A DNA stretch of 64,000 bases from Candidatus Accumulibacter necessarius (GTDB lineage: Bacteria; Pseudomonadota; Gammaproteobacteria; Burkholderiales; Rhodocyclaceae): positions 1 to 64,000 of the forward strand of contig JAFLDL010000024.1 in the NCBI GenBank assembly GCA_017302435.1. Reading direction: 5' to 3'. The position numbers and the translations under genes are program-made. Under the pieces are notes generated by a model. That model worked only from the letters and a program-made list of their open reading frames with translations, made no database searches and was not told where the DNA came from. Each line of letters begins with the position of its first letter. Position 1 is the stretch's first letter. Below are positions 22,734 to 31,896 of this stretch, in pieces.

Positions 22734-23261
22734 ATGTTCACTTCAGCTCCCACGCGCGTCGCCGGAATGGCCGCACTTGCAGCTCTCCTACTGGCCAGCC
22801 CGGCCGTCAGCGCCGAGACCACTTACCGCTGGACCGACCCAAACACGGGCCGCACAGTGATCTCCGACCTGCCACCGCCGCCGGGAGTCAGGCAGGTCAC
22901 CAAGTACACGACGACCATCGGCGGTGGCGAGCGGCAACCCTCGTATGCCGTTCGCCAGGCGAGCGAGAAGTTCCCGGTGGTGCTCTATACCAGTGCCGGT
23001 TGCGGCGATCCGTGCAAGCAGGCGCGTGCCCTGCTCAATGCCCGTGGCGTTCCTTTCGCCGAGAAAGTACTGGAGAGCGAGGAGGATCTGACGGACCTCG
23101 GCCGGCAACTCGGCGGGGAAGCCCAGCTACCCAGTATCAGCGTCGGCCGGCAAAGCGCTCGGGGCTTCGAACCCACGAAATGGAACGATCTCCTTGACGC
23201 AGCCACCTATCCGGCCTCCGCTCCCTATCGCGCCAGGACCCCGGAAAAGCGTCCTGAGTGA
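22734..23261 (+). CDS. Secreted DUF4124-glutaredoxin-like protein
   Basis: 175 residues. A signal peptide (AALAALLLASPAVSAET) is followed by a DUF4124-like segment (TTYRWTDPNTGRTVISDLPPPPG). A thioredoxin-fold glutaredoxin domain comes next, from about residue 80 (FPVVLYTSAGCGDPCKQARALL), with LPSISVG as the cis-Pro loop. The redox pair is spaced CX3C instead of the usual CX2C. It is probably a periplasmic thiol-disulfide protein. It is likely co-transcribed with prlC. Confidence 0.75.
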   Translation: MFTSAPTRVAGMAALAALLLASPAVSAETTYRWTDPNTGRTVISDLPPPPGVRQVTKYTTTIGGGERQPSYAVRQASEKFPVVLYTSAGCGDPCKQARALLNARGVPFAEKVLESEEDLTDLGRQLGGEAQLPSISVGRQSARGFEPTKWNDLLDAATYPASAPYRARTPEKRPE

Positions 23262-23409
23262 TTTTTCTCCCTTGAAACATGAGGCAACACGATTGAATCA
23301 GGGCGGAGAAGGCGCGCGATCCCGCACTGCAACTGTACGCGGCAGCTGAGCGGTCTCAAACGTGGTTTTCTAGCGCTCGGCGCCACTGCAAAAGCCCTGG
23401 CAGCAAATG

Positions 23410-23443
23410 AAACGGCCCGGAAGCATGCGCTCCCGGGCCGTTT
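23410..23443. terminator. Bidirectional terminator between convergent units
   Basis: An 11-base perfect stem (AAACGGCCCGG at 23410-23420, complement at 23433-23443) flanks a 12-base loop. A/T-rich edges lie on both sides, and it falls between the converging glutaredoxin and actP genes. It fits a factor-independent terminator working in either direction. The rest of 23262-23473 has no gene. Confidence 0.75.
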
Positions 23444-23473
23444 GCCGATCAGGCCGTCGGAAGTAACTCTTGC

Positions 23474-25201
23474 TTAGTGACCCGATGCCGAGGAAGAGCC
23501 AACGCCCGTTTCCGAACGAACCTTCTGCGCCGGATAGAGCGAGCGCTCAAGCTGGGCCTGCTTGCTGTTGTCCATCTTGGAAACCAGATAGATCACCAGG
23601 AAAGCTGCCGTCATCGAGAACAGGGCCGGTGAAGAGTAGGGGAACAGCGCGCTGCCCTTCGGGTTGTGGAGGACCGCTTCCCAAACCGAGGCGGAAAGGA
23701 TGGTCAGTACTACCGAAGCCACCAGGCCGACAATGCCACCCGCTACTGCACCCTTGGTCGTGCAATCCTTCCAGAGGACGGACATGAACAGGACCGGGAA
23801 GTTGGCCGAGCAGGCAATGGCGAAGGCCAGCATCACCATGTAGGCGACGTTTTCCTTTTCGAACGCGATTCCGAGGAACACCGCGACGATGCCGAGGCAC
23901 ACCGTGGTGATCTTTGAAACGCGTAGTTCGGCAGCGGAGTCGGCGTTACCCTTCTTGAACACCGTCGCGTAAAGGTCGTGCGAAACCGCCGAGGCGCCGG
24001 ACAGCGTCAGGCCGGCCACCACGGCCAGGATGGTCGCGAAGGCCACCGCCGAGATGAAGCCGAGGAAGACGTTGCCGCCGACCGCGTTGGACAGGTGGAT
24101 GGCGGCCATGTTGCCACCGCCCTTGAGGCCATCCCAAACCAGCTTCCCGTCAGCGCCAACGGCTTGCACACCATCTACCATCTTCGGCACATAGTAGGCC
24201 TCCGGGTTCTGCGTCAGCATGACGATGGCGCCAAAACCGATGATGAAGGTCAGGATGTAGAAGTAGCCGATCCAGGTCGTTGCCCAGCCAACCGACTTGC
24301 GTGCTTCCTTCGCGCTCGGTACGGTGAAGAAGCGCATCAGGATGTGTGGCAGACCGGCGGTACCGAACATCAAGGCCATGCCGACCGAGATCGCCGAAAT
24401 CGGATCCTTGATCAGAGCACCCGGGGACATGATTGCCAGATGCTTGGGATGGACCTCGACCGCCTTGGCGAACAGCGCGTTGGGGTTGAAGCCAAACTGC
24501 CAGAGCACGGCCAGGGCCATGAAGGTCGCACCGGTGAGCAGCATGATCGCCTTGATGATCTGCACCCAGGTGGTGGCCGTCATGCCGCCGAAGAGCACGT
24601 AACACATCATCAGCACGCCGACGATGATCACGGCGTAGATGTACTCCATCCCGAACAGCACCTTGATCAACTGACCGGCACCGACCATCTGGGCGATCAT
24701 GTAGAAAGCAACCACAACCAGCGAGCCGGTGGCAGCAAAGCTTCGCATCGGCGTCTGTGAAAAACGGTAGGCAGCGACGTCAGCAAAGGTGAACTTGCCC
24801 AGGTTGCGCAGACGCTCGGCCATCAGGAAGGTGATCACCGGCCAGCCAACCAACCAGCCGATCGAGAAGATCAGTCCGTCAAAGCCGTTGGCAAACACCA
24901 GACCCGAGATCCCGAGGAAGGACGCTGCGGACATGTAGTCGCCGGCAATCGCCAGGCCATTCTGAAAACCGGTAATGCCACCGCCGGCGGTGTAGAAGTC
25001 GGCAGCGGACTTGGTTCTCGCCGCGGCCCACTTGGTGATCCCCAGGGTGACCGCGACGAAGATCGCAAACATCGCGATCGCCACCCAGTTGGTCGCCTGT
25101 TTCGTCGTATTCCCAAGGTCGGCGCCGGCAGCGAGGGCGCTACCGGCAGCGAGCAGGCCGAGAGCGAGGCCGATAATGTTACGCGTGGATTTGCTGATCA
25201 T
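23474..25201 (-). CDS. actP: Cation/acetate symporter ActP
   Basis: 575 residues of the sodium:solute symporter family, with a cleavable-looking N-terminus ([21 protein letters not shown]) and about 13 transmembrane segments. Signatures include [33 protein letters not shown] and [14 protein letters not shown]. The ATG at 25201 overlaps the stop of the upstream DUF485 gene (ATGA), so the pair is translationally coupled. ActP imports acetate and related short carboxylates. No acetyl-CoA synthetase gene is adjacent, unlike the E. coli acs-yjcH-actP operon. Longer upstream frames are antisense artefacts of the DUF485 gene. Confidence 0.93.
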   Translation of the reverse strand: MISKSTRNIIGLALGLLAAGSALAAGADLGNTTKQATNWVAIAMFAIFVAVTLGITKWAAARTKSAADFYTAGGGITGFQNGLAIAGDYMSAASFLGISGLVFANGFDGLIFSIGWLVGWPVITFLMAERLRNLGKFTFADVAAYRFSQTPMRSFAATGSLVVVAFYMIAQMVGAGQLIKVLFGMEYIYAVIIVGVLMMCYVLFGGMTATTWVQIIKAIMLLTGATFMALAVLWQFGFNPNALFAKAVEVHPKHLAIMSPGALIKDPISAISVGMALMFGTAGLPHILMRFFTVPSAKEARKSVGWATTWIGYFYILTFIIGFGAIVMLTQNPEAYYVPKMVDGVQAVGADGKLVWDGLKGGGNMAAIHLSNAVGGNVFLGFISAVAFATILAVVAGLTLSGASAVSHDLYATVFKKGNADSAAELRVSKITTVCLGIVAVFLGIAFEKENVAYMVMLAFAIACSANFPVLFMSVLWKDCTTKGAVAGGIVGLVASVVLTILSASVWEAVLHNPKGSALFPYSSPALFSMTAAFLVIYLVSKMDNSKQAQLERSLYPAQKVRSETGVGSSSASGH

Positions 25202-25515
25202 TTCTTGCTGGCCTCCCTGATGACCTCGGCACTCATGTCGTCGAACTCGGTATTGGCCTTGCGGACATAGACGTTGGTAATGACGATCGTGAAGATGATG
25301 ACACCGACCCCCAGCGGGATGCCTATCGTCGTCACCACATCTGGCGTGAGCGGCGTACCCAGCCACTCCTTGTTGAAGGCAATCAACAGGATGTAGCCGT
25401 AATAGGCGATGATCATCAGGATGGACATGATTATGCTGTAACTGGAGCGCTTTCGGACCAGTTCGTGGTACTTGGGATTGGCCTCAATCCGTGCAACGAT
25501 GTCATCGGTAGCCAT
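25198..25515 (-). CDS. DUF485 family inner-membrane protein (YjcH-like)
   Basis: 105 residues with two transmembrane helices ([21 protein letters not shown] and a second near residues 60-80). It has the family's N-terminal polar segment ([16 protein letters not shown]). DUF485 proteins are nearly always encoded directly upstream of ActP-type symporters and probably assist them. The Shine-Dalgarno GGAGGAAAG is strong. This gene opens the two-gene acetate-uptake operon. Confidence 0.9.
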   Translation of the reverse strand: MATDDIVARIEANPKYHELVRKRSSYSIIMSILMIIAYYGYILLIAFNKEWLGTPLTPDVVTTIGIPLGVGVIIFTIVITNVYVRKANTEFDDMSAEVIREASKK

Positions 25516-25543
25516 TTCTTTCCTCCAGAATGAATGGATATTG

Positions 25544-25560
25544 AGTCATTTATCATGACT
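25544..25560 (-). promoter_or_regulatory. Inverted repeat upstream of DUF485-actP
   Basis: AGTCAT and ATGACT, separated by five bases, form a dyad 29 bases before the DUF485 start codon. It could be an operator or leader structure. No regulator is identified. The remaining gap to 25669 shows no gene. Confidence 0.35.
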
Positions 25561-25669
25561 AGCCGCCGATCATAATGGCCATTACTTACTTGTCGCTTAC
25601 GGGGCGGAACGAACCCGTGCGGCGAGCCCGTTGGCAACGGCCTGCCTTGTTGCCGCTATTGCCCCCGCC

Positions 25670-26569
25670 TCAGGGCAGCTCCTCAACCTGTAACCAGACG
25701 CTGCGCCGGTCGCTGGCCTGACTGCTCCCGCTGTGCAGATTGCCGCGCTCGCCGAAGTTGGTCTGCTGGCTGCTGCCGCCCAGTTCGAGCCACTCGCCCA
25801 GGCGACCCGACACGGTGGTTGACAGTCGCTGGGTTTCGATACTGCCGTAGCCCTGTTTGCCGGGCGAATCGAACTGCGGGCTGATCTCCAGTGTCACCCG
25901 ATCACCGATCACCCGGGGTGCGGCGTAAAAACCCTGACCGAGATCACGGTAGACGATGCCTTCACTGACCACCGCGCCGCGCGGTCCGAATGCCATCTGT
26001 CGCAGCGGGATCGGCAGCGACTGCCCGACGTGGATCAGGGCGCGCCCGCCTTCGACCACCTGCACCATCTGTGTGCTGCCGCTGCTCTCCGTGCCCTGCC
26101 GGTCGTGGGCCTGAGCCGTGATGCTTGAAGCCCCGCGCCGGACCTCTATGCGCGTGTTTCCCTGGGTGCCGGACGACGGCTGGGTGATCCGCCCCCGCTG
26201 GTCAATGACGATTTGCCCGGCCACCTCAGAGCCCTGCTGCCGGCTCTGTGCGTCACGGTTCTGGCTGACGCGGATCAGCAGGCGTCGCGCCGGGGTATCG
26301 ATCGCAGCGAGCGCCTGTTTGATCTGTTCCCGGTTACGCCGCGAGGCACGCAGGATCAACTGGTCGTTCATCCCGGAAAGGCTGCCACCGGCTTCGAGCA
26401 GCGGCTGCAGGGCGGGCAGCACCTGGTCGAGCGTGCGATGCCGGAGGGCGATGATCTCCATCTCCTGCTGCGCAAGAGCGGACGCCGGCAGACAGGCGAA
26501 AAGCAGGGTCAGCAGCAGGCAGCGCCTGATGGCCGCGGTGTTGAACCAGGCCCTGCTTCTGCCCATCAT
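25670..26569 (-). CDS. Secretin-like periplasmic protein (N-domain plus secretin-related domain)
   Basis: 299 residues with a signal peptide (CLLLTLLFACLPASALAQ). Residues about 35-105 resemble a NolW/secretin short domain (MEIIALRHRTLDQVLPALQPLL, NREQIKQALAAIDTP). The C-terminal part (VEGGRALIHVGQSLPIPLRQ, GDRVTLEISPQFDS, TTVSGRLGEWLELGG) resembles the core of type II/III secretins. It is far shorter than a full secretin and no secretion genes are near. It lies 19 bases after zapE, probably in the same operon. The function is unknown. Confidence 0.7.
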   Translation of the reverse strand: MMGRSRAWFNTAAIRRCLLLTLLFACLPASALAQQEMEIIALRHRTLDQVLPALQPLLEAGGSLSGMNDQLILRASRRNREQIKQALAAIDTPARRLLIRVSQNRDAQSRQQGSEVAGQIVIDQRGRITQPSSGTQGNTRIEVRRGASSITAQAHDRQGTESSGSTQMVQVVEGGRALIHVGQSLPIPLRQMAFGPRGAVVSEGIVYRDLGQGFYAAPRVIGDRVTLEISPQFDSPGKQGYGSIETQRLSTTVSGRLGEWLELGGSSQQTNFGERGNLHSGSSQASDRRSVWLQVEELP

Positions 26570-26574
26570 CGACG

Positions 26575-26590
26575 GAGCGACGCGTCGCTC
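26575..26590. repeat. 16-base perfect palindrome in the zapE/secretin-like junction
   Basis: GAGCGACGCGTCGCTC reads the same on both strands. It occupies almost the whole gap between the zapE stop and the next start. It could be an RNA hairpin or a protein-binding site. Confidence 0.5.
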
Positions 26591-27701
26591 ATGACAGGTG
26601 CGGCAGGCCGAGATACTCGCGCGAGCGCATCTCGGTCAGGCGGCTGGCCGTACGAAAGAACTCGCTGGCCTGCGTGCCCTGCGTGTACAGGCCGTCCGGG
26701 CCGCAGTCGGCGGTGGCGATCAGCTTGACCTTGTGGTCGTAGAAGATGTCGACCAGCCAGGTGAAACGCCTCGCCTCGGAGGACATGCTCGCCGACATCC
26801 GGGGAATCGCCGAGAGCAGCACGGTGTGATAGCCGCGCGCCAGCTCCAGGTAGTCGTTCTGCGAACGCGGCCCACCACACAGCGCCTTGAAGTCGAACCA
26901 GATGACGCCGTGACCGCGACGCTGCGTCGGAATCTCGCGCCCGAGAATCTCGATGCTGCCGCCCTGCATCCCCTCGCCGCCGTCCATGGCGCTGAAGTAC
27001 TCGGCCATCTTGATTTCGGCCGCGGCATCCGCCGGGAAATGAAAAATCTCGACCTGCTCGAGCGTCCGCAAGCGATAGTCGATGCCGGCGTCAATCTCCA
27101 GCACGTCCAGCCGCGACTTGATGAGGGCAATCGTCGGCAGGAAGTTCTCCCGCTGCAGACCGTTCGGATAGAGTCGGTCGGGCGGGTAATTCGAAGTCAT
27201 CACGAACACCACCCCGCGCGCGAAGAGTGCTTCGAGCAGGCGACCGAGGATCATCGCATCGGCGATGTCGGAGACGTGAAATTCGTCAAAACAGAGCAGC
27301 CGCACTTCGCTGGCCAGCCGTTCGGCCACCTTCAGGAGGGGATCGCTCTCGCCCTTGAGTTCGTTCAACTGGCGATGGACGCCATGCATGAAGGCGTGAA
27401 AGTGGATACGCCGTTTGCGACGGTAGGGCACCGCGTCAAAGAAGCAGTCCATCAGGAAGCTCTTGCCGCGCCCGACGCCGCCCCAGAAATAAACGCCACG
27501 CGGCACTGCCGGCGCAGCGAAAATGCGCCGCAGGGCACTGCGACGCCCGACCTTGAACGAGAGCAGATCGTAGTAAAGGCGTTGCAGACGCTCGGCAGCC
27601 GCGCGCTGCGCCGCGTCAGCCTTGAAATTGCGTGCCGCGAGCAGGCCCTCGTAGGCATCGATCATGCCCCGCTCGGGGACTTTGAGAACTCTATGAGGCA
27701 T
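26589..27701 (-). CDS. zapE: Cell division protein ZapE (AFG1-like ATPase)
   Basis: 370 residues from the ATG at 27701. Extending to 27842 adds non-conserved Arg-rich sequence. Walker A is GGVGRGKSFLMD, Walker B is LLCFDEFHVSDIADAM, and MTSNYPPDRLYPNGLQRENFLP is characteristic of the AFG1/ZapE group. In E. coli ZapE associates with the Z-ring late in division. The mitochondrial homologue AFG1 supports membrane protein quality control. It has an upstream gap of 122 bases and reads into the secretin-like gene. Confidence 0.92.
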   Translation of the reverse strand: MPHRVLKVPERGMIDAYEGLLAARNFKADAAQRAAAERLQRLYYDLLSFKVGRRSALRRIFAAPAVPRGVYFWGGVGRGKSFLMDCFFDAVPYRRKRRIHFHAFMHGVHRQLNELKGESDPLLKVAERLASEVRLLCFDEFHVSDIADAMILGRLLEALFARGVVFVMTSNYPPDRLYPNGLQRENFLPTIALIKSRLDVLEIDAGIDYRLRTLEQVEIFHFPADAAAEIKMAEYFSAMDGGEGMQGGSIEILGREIPTQRRGHGVIWFDFKALCGGPRSQNDYLELARGYHTVLLSAIPRMSASMSSEARRFTWLVDIFYDHKVKLIATADCGPDGLYTQGTQASEFFRTASRLTEMRSREYLGLPHLS

Positions 27702-27823
27702 CAGCGTCTTTCCGCTATTCGGGCAAAAATCCTCGTCCTGTGGTGGTTGGCGGGTGAGGCCGGCTGACCAGAATTGCTGCCTGGGCCGAGCCGCCCGCCG
27801 CTCACGGCAGCGATGCCGATATT

Positions 27824-28633
27824 CTAGACGATCGCCGGCCAAACGTCAGAATCGACCGGCGGTTGCAGCACTTGCGGGAGCGGCAGCAGGCTGACCCCCG
27901 AAGCAAGCAGCGAAGCACGAATCGCGGTCGCCGCTGCGACTGCCTGCGGTCCATCGCCATGCACGCAGATGCTGTGAAACTCGGTCGGGATGACCTGCCC
28001 ACCGGCGCTCACGAGGCCGCCCGCGTCGAGCATGCGCTGCACATGCGCCACGCATTCGTCGGCGGTCTGCAGAACCGCGCCGGGCTGACCGCGCGCGACC
28101 AGATTGCCGGCATTGGTGTAGGCGCGGTCAGCAAAGATCTCGGCCGCCACGCGCAGCCCGGCTGCCGCCCCGGCCAACGCCAGCTCCGACAGCGCTGGCG
28201 CGAGCAGGATCAGCGATGGATCGAGGCTGCTGATGGCTGCCACCACGCTCCTTGCCAGTACCGCATCCGCGCAAGCCATGTTGTTCAGCGCGCCGTGCGG
28301 TTTGACGTGCGTCAGCCGACCGCCTTCGGCCTGCGCCATGCCGGCCAGGGCGCCGATCTGGTAGATTAGCAGCGCCTCCAGCTCGGCGGCGGGAAAATGC
28401 ATCGCCCGCCGGCCGAAACCCTGCAGATCGGGAAATGAGGGATGCGCCCCGAGGCTGACGCCGGCGGCCAGCGCCTGCACCACCGTACGGCGCATCAGTA
28501 GCGGGTCGCCGGCATGAAAGCCGCAGGCGATGTTGGCCGCGCCGACAATTCGCAATAGCTCGTTGTCGCTGCCCGTTTGCCAAGCGCCGGAGCTTTCGCC
28601 GAGATCAGCGTTGAGATTGATCCTGCGCACCAT
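27824..28633 (-). CDS. pxpA: 5-oxoprolinase subunit PxpA (LamB/YcsF family)
   Basis: 269 residues starting at the ATG at 28633, which has GGGAGAAAC directly upstream and overlaps the pxpC stop (TGATG). An ATG at 28648 is possible but would contain the ribosome site. Family motifs are INLNADLGES, ANIACGFHAGDP, GAHPSFPD and HVKPHGALNNM. With PxpB and PxpC it hydrolyses 5-oxoproline (pyroglutamate) to glutamate using ATP. It is the last gene of pxpB-pxpC-pxpA. Confidence 0.94.
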   Translation of the reverse strand: MVRRINLNADLGESSGAWQTGSDNELLRIVGAANIACGFHAGDPLLMRRTVVQALAAGVSLGAHPSFPDLQGFGRRAMHFPAAELEALLIYQIGALAGMAQAEGGRLTHVKPHGALNNMACADAVLARSVVAAISSLDPSLILLAPALSELALAGAAAGLRVAAEIFADRAYTNAGNLVARGQPGAVLQTADECVAHVQRMLDAGGLVSAGGQVIPTEFHSICVHGDGPQAVAAATAIRASLLASGVSLLPLPQVLQPPVDSDVWPAIV

Positions 28634-29703
28634 CAGTTTCTCTCCCATGAGTAAGGCGCTGACGAGATCGGCGGCTCCTCGCTGCGCGCATCAACCACGC
28701 CACTGACCAGATTGACGGCGTAGATCGCCTGCAGATCGAGCGCACCCGCCTCCGCCAGCGGCCCGATGTCGGCGATCAGCGCTCGCAATGTCGCCGCGCG
28801 CGCCCGTGCTGCCTGCTCGGCGGCTACCACTGATACTGCCGCAAAGCGAACGATCTGCCCCGGTGCCATCACTGCCAGGCGCGGCAGATCGGCCGAGATC
28901 ACCGTCGCGATCTTTGGATACCCGCCGGCGGTCTGGCCGTCGGCAAGCAGCACGATCGGCTGGCCTTGGCCCGGCACCTGCATCGAGCCCGGCACGGTCG
29001 CGTCCGAAATGATCTCGCTGCCCTTCTCGGGGCGATGCCTGAGCAGCGGGCCGTCAAGGCGCATGCCCATGCGATCGGCGGCGGCGAGAACCTCGTAAGG
29101 CTCGCTCAGGAGGCGGGCGATCGAGCCGGCGTCGAAGTAATTATCCTGCGGTCCGAGGACGACGCGAATTGCTGCCTTGGCATCAACCGGCAGCGTCCGC
29201 AGCCTCTTCTCGCCATGGCTGCCCGCGGTCGCGAGCAGCTGCGCTGCCGGTGTGAGCAGCCGGCCGTCGAGACCACCGAGGCGTGCGCGCGCATAGGTCG
29301 AAGCGCTGCCGAGCTGCTGCGGCACGCGGATCCCAGCCAGCGCGACATAGCCGACCCGGCCAGCCGACAGCATGCCGCAGCGCAGCGTCTCGCCGGGCGC
29401 CAGGGTGACGCTGCGCCACGACTCCACGCGGCGCTGCCCGTCGGCGCCTGTCAGTGCAGCCGCAAAATGACCCGCCAGAGCGATCTGTACCGGCAACTCC
29501 CGCGCCCGCAGCACCAGGCCGCCGGCCAGGAATTCGATCGCCGGCGCATCTTCGGCATTACCCAGCAGGGCGTTGGCCAGCCGCAGCCAGCCAGGCTCCA
29601 GCGCGCCGGCATGCGGGACGCCGACCCGGCGCAGTCCTGGCCGGCCGAGATCCTGGATCGAAGCCATCGCGCCCGGGCTGACGACTTCCAGGACGGCTCT
29701 CAT
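28633..29703 (-). CDS. pxpC: 5-oxoprolinase subunit PxpC (KipA-like, carboxyltransferase-type domain)
   Basis: 356 residues. The start MRAVLEVVSPGAMASIQDLGRPGLRRVGVPHAGALEP is typical of the biotin-dependent carboxyltransferase/KipA family. A later block (LLADGQTAGGYPKIATVISADLPRLAVMAPGQ) is also conserved. It overlaps pxpB by four bases and pxpA by three bases, which indicates tight coupling. It forms the ATP-dependent 5-oxoprolinase together with both neighbours. Confidence 0.93.
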   Translation of the reverse strand: MRAVLEVVSPGAMASIQDLGRPGLRRVGVPHAGALEPGWLRLANALLGNAEDAPAIEFLAGGLVLRARELPVQIALAGHFAAALTGADGQRRVESWRSVTLAPGETLRCGMLSAGRVGYVALAGIRVPQQLGSASTYARARLGGLDGRLLTPAAQLLATAGSHGEKRLRTLPVDAKAAIRVVLGPQDNYFDAGSIARLLSEPYEVLAAADRMGMRLDGPLLRHRPEKGSEIISDATVPGSMQVPGQGQPIVLLADGQTAGGYPKIATVISADLPRLAVMAPGQIVRFAAVSVVAAEQAARARAATLRALIADIGPLAEAGALDLQAIYAVNLVSGVVDARSEEPPISSAPYSWERN

Positions 29704-30467
29704 CGCGGCGCCTCGTCAGTCAGCAGGAAAGCGCCAGGCGGCAGCGGCGAAGCGCTCATCGCCGGCATCGCCTCGCTCAGCGAGTGATACTCGGCGGCGT
29801 CAATTGGCCGCCAGCAGACCCGGTCGCCGGGTAGCAGCAGTGCCGCCTGCGGCCAGGCGACCGAAAACAGCGGCAACGGGCAGGCGCCGATCAGGTGCCA
29901 GCCGCCGGGGCTTTCCCAGGGATAGATCGCGGTCAGTGTTCCCGCCATGGCCACACTGCCCGCCGGCACCCGCACCCGCGGCTCGCTGCGGCGCGGGCGC
30001 GCGAGCACCTCCGGCAGATCGCCCATGAACGGAAAACCGGGCAGGAAGCCGAGCATGTAGACCTCGTAGGTGCCGGTCGAATGCAGGCGAACCACTTCTG
30101 CCGGTGTCAAGTCACAGGCTTCCGCCAGCGCTTCGAGATCAGGTCCGCAGGTGGCGATCTGGTCGCCGTAACACACGGGCAGCTGCCACAGTCGCCCACG
30201 ACGTACACTCACCGCAACAGCAGCGGCAATTGCCGCCCGGATACCTGGCTCGATCTCGGCCCGACTGGTCAGCAGGGGATCATAGATGACGGTCAGCGAG
30301 CGGAAGGTCGGCACCGTTTCGACGATGCCTGGCAGGTAACCGCCGGCGATTGCCTTCGCCAGCGCCTCATCGACTGCCGTCACTGCTGCCAGCAGGTGGC
30401 GGTCGAGACGATCGCCAAGCTCGATGGTCAGCGCCGTATCGCCAGCGTCCAGGATGCGAAAGTCCAT
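29700..30467 (-). CDS. pxpB: 5-oxoprolinase subunit PxpB (KipI-like)
   Basis: 255 residues with the allophanate-hydrolase subunit 1 signature: DTALTIELGD at the N-terminus, then EVYMLGFLPGFPFMGDLPEVLARPRR and AGSVAMAGTLTAIYPWESPGGWHLIG. It is the first gene of the pxpBCA operon. B. subtilis KipI inhibits a sporulation kinase, but in this operon context the 5-oxoprolinase role is more likely. Confidence 0.93.
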   Translation of the reverse strand: MDFRILDAGDTALTIELGDRLDRHLLAAVTAVDEALAKAIAGGYLPGIVETVPTFRSLTVIYDPLLTSRAEIEPGIRAAIAAAVAVSVRRGRLWQLPVCYGDQIATCGPDLEALAEACDLTPAEVVRLHSTGTYEVYMLGFLPGFPFMGDLPEVLARPRRSEPRVRVPAGSVAMAGTLTAIYPWESPGGWHLIGACPLPLFSVAWPQAALLLPGDRVCWRPIDAAEYHSLSEAMPAMSASPLPPGAFLLTDEAPR

Positions 30468-30562
30468 GCCACCATCCGATCCAGTTCAGATTTCCGCGTC
30501 GACCGCCCGGTTGGGTGTCTGCTTGCCAGGCCACTGACATGCGCAGCTGAACTCGCACGACG

Positions 30563-31006
30563 CTATTCGCGCATCGCCTCCGCCCAGCAGTTGGGCGTTT
30601 CGTAGAGACGCAGACGCTCGAGCCGCAAATGATTGCCGTAGGTATCACGATACACCGCGTCGAGAATCGCGAACGCCTTCCGGGCAAGGTTTTCGGCGGT
30701 CGGCACACAATCGAGCAACACCGTTTTGTGATCCGGCAAGGATTGCAGGAAGTTTACCACCGGCAGGTCACCGGCATAGGCCAGGAAGGCATGATCCCAG
30801 GCATCGACCAGATGCGCCATAGCCAGCGTCTTGACGTCCGAAAAATCCATGACCATGCCGTTGGCCGGGTCGCCATCCTGCCGGATGATATCCCCTGCCA
30901 GCGTGATCTCGATCGCATAGCGATGCCCGTGCAGGTGACGACATTGACTCCCGTGGTCGGGAATGCGGTGACCAGCGTCGAACTCGAGGCGGCGGGTAAT
31001 GAGCAT
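30563..31006 (-). CDS. queD: 6-carboxy-5,6,7,8-tetrahydropterin synthase (QueD)
   Basis: 147 residues of the PTPS family. The zinc histidines are in AGHRIPDHGSQCRHLHGHRYAIEI, which also contains the catalytic Cys of the QueD group. DFSDVKTL and LVDAWDHAFLAY supply further active-site positions, and the C-terminal LRLYETPNCWAEA region is conserved. QueD makes carboxytetrahydropterin from dihydroneopterin triphosphate in queuosine (preQ0) synthesis. No other que gene is in the window. An extended -10 promoter lies directly upstream. Confidence 0.9.
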   Translation of the reverse strand: MLITRRLEFDAGHRIPDHGSQCRHLHGHRYAIEITLAGDIIRQDGDPANGMVMDFSDVKTLAMAHLVDAWDHAFLAYAGDLPVVNFLQSLPDHKTVLLDCVPTAENLARKAFAILDAVYRDTYGNHLRLERLRLYETPNCWAEAMRE

Positions 31007-31030
31007 CGGCAGGGCAGAGGCGAAAGAGGC

Positions 31031-31046
31031 GCGATTATATCATCGC
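31031..31046 (-). promoter_or_regulatory. Extended -10 promoter of queD inside an inverted repeat
   Basis: On the minus strand, TGATATAAT (TGN plus a consensus TATAAT) sits about 28 bases before the queD start. It is framed by GCGAT and ATCGC arms. The -35 is poor, as is common for extended -10 promoters. The arms could be a repressor site. Confidence 0.45.
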
Positions 31047-31125
31047 GGCTCTCGGCTCCTCCGGCCGCGCCGAATCCGCCCTGGGGGGGATGTCAGGAAA
31101 CGTTCGCTGGTCCAGCGCAACCCGC

Positions 31126-31824
31126 TCACTTGAGAACGCTGACCGGCAGAAAGACGCTGGTGGCCACCGCATGGGCCAGCCGTGAGGCCCCGCGGCCGTT
31201 ACGATCGGCGACGACTACCGCCATGAAGTCGAGCAGGCCCATCAGCCGGCCAAATTGGCGCTCGAAGGAGAGATTGCGGTTCTCCGGGTCAAGCTCGTTG
31301 GAAAATAGATAGAGCTCGCCGGCGGCGTTGCGGTCGTGGCCAAGCTTCCAGACGGCAATATCCATGTTGCGGGCGCAGTTGAAGAGTTTTCTTTCGTCGA
31401 GGCTGTCGAGAACGTAGAACTCTTCCTTGTGCTCAAAGGCGGCGTCAACCATCGTCAGCAAGCCGAAGATCAACGCTGCGACACGATCGCCAGTGTAGGT
31501 CTCGCTGAAAGCCAACGCCGCTGCCGTCCCTTCACGCCGATCGCCCAGTTCTGGCGGGCTGCGCCGGCTCCGCAGCCCCTCCAGCGCCCGCTCGCGGCTG
31601 GCCAGGCCGGTCTTTTTCCACTCGTTCGGATTGCGCTTGTAGAGCTTGTCAGCAATGAGTAGCAAGCCGTCAACCACCTCGGCGCGATTGGTATCGGCAA
31701 TGCGGTCCACGTCGGATTTGGCCAGGTACTTGAGGTCGAAAGTCGTTTCGGTGCGGCCATCCCGGCTCAGTCGGGTGGTGCACGCAGCGAGTGCCAGCAC
31801 CAGTACCACGGCCAGCCAGCGCAT
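31126..31824 (-). CDS. Lipoprotein of unknown family
   Basis: 232 residues from the ATG at 31824, chosen because it places the lipobox correctly: MRWLAVVLVLALAACTTR, with Cys15 after LAA. The mature part is mostly helical and charged (TTFDLKYLAKSDVDRIADTNRAEVV, then NRNLSFERQFGRLMGLLDF). I do not recognise the family. It likely resides on the inner or outer membrane facing the periplasm. It lies 72 bases after the PLP decarboxylase gene on the same strand and could be co-transcribed. Confidence 0.7.
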   Translation of the reverse strand: MRWLAVVLVLALAACTTRLSRDGRTETTFDLKYLAKSDVDRIADTNRAEVVDGLLLIADKLYKRNPNEWKKTGLASRERALEGLRSRRSPPELGDRREGTAAALAFSETYTGDRVAALIFGLLTMVDAAFEHKEEFYVLDSLDERKLFNCARNMDIAVWKLGHDRNAAGELYLFSNELDPENRNLSFERQFGRLMGLLDFMAVVVADRNGRGASRLAHAVATSVFLPVSVLK

Positions 31825-31896
31825 CAGCCGGCCAGGCCTGCGCGACTGCCGGTTCCGGCGCCAAGGCAGCAAGCTGGCGTGCGGTCAGGCAAAGGA

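Noticed and set aside
29895-31312. Plus-strand frames of 236 and 227 codons over pxpB and queD
   Set aside because: Antisense to conserved genes and lacking any domain.
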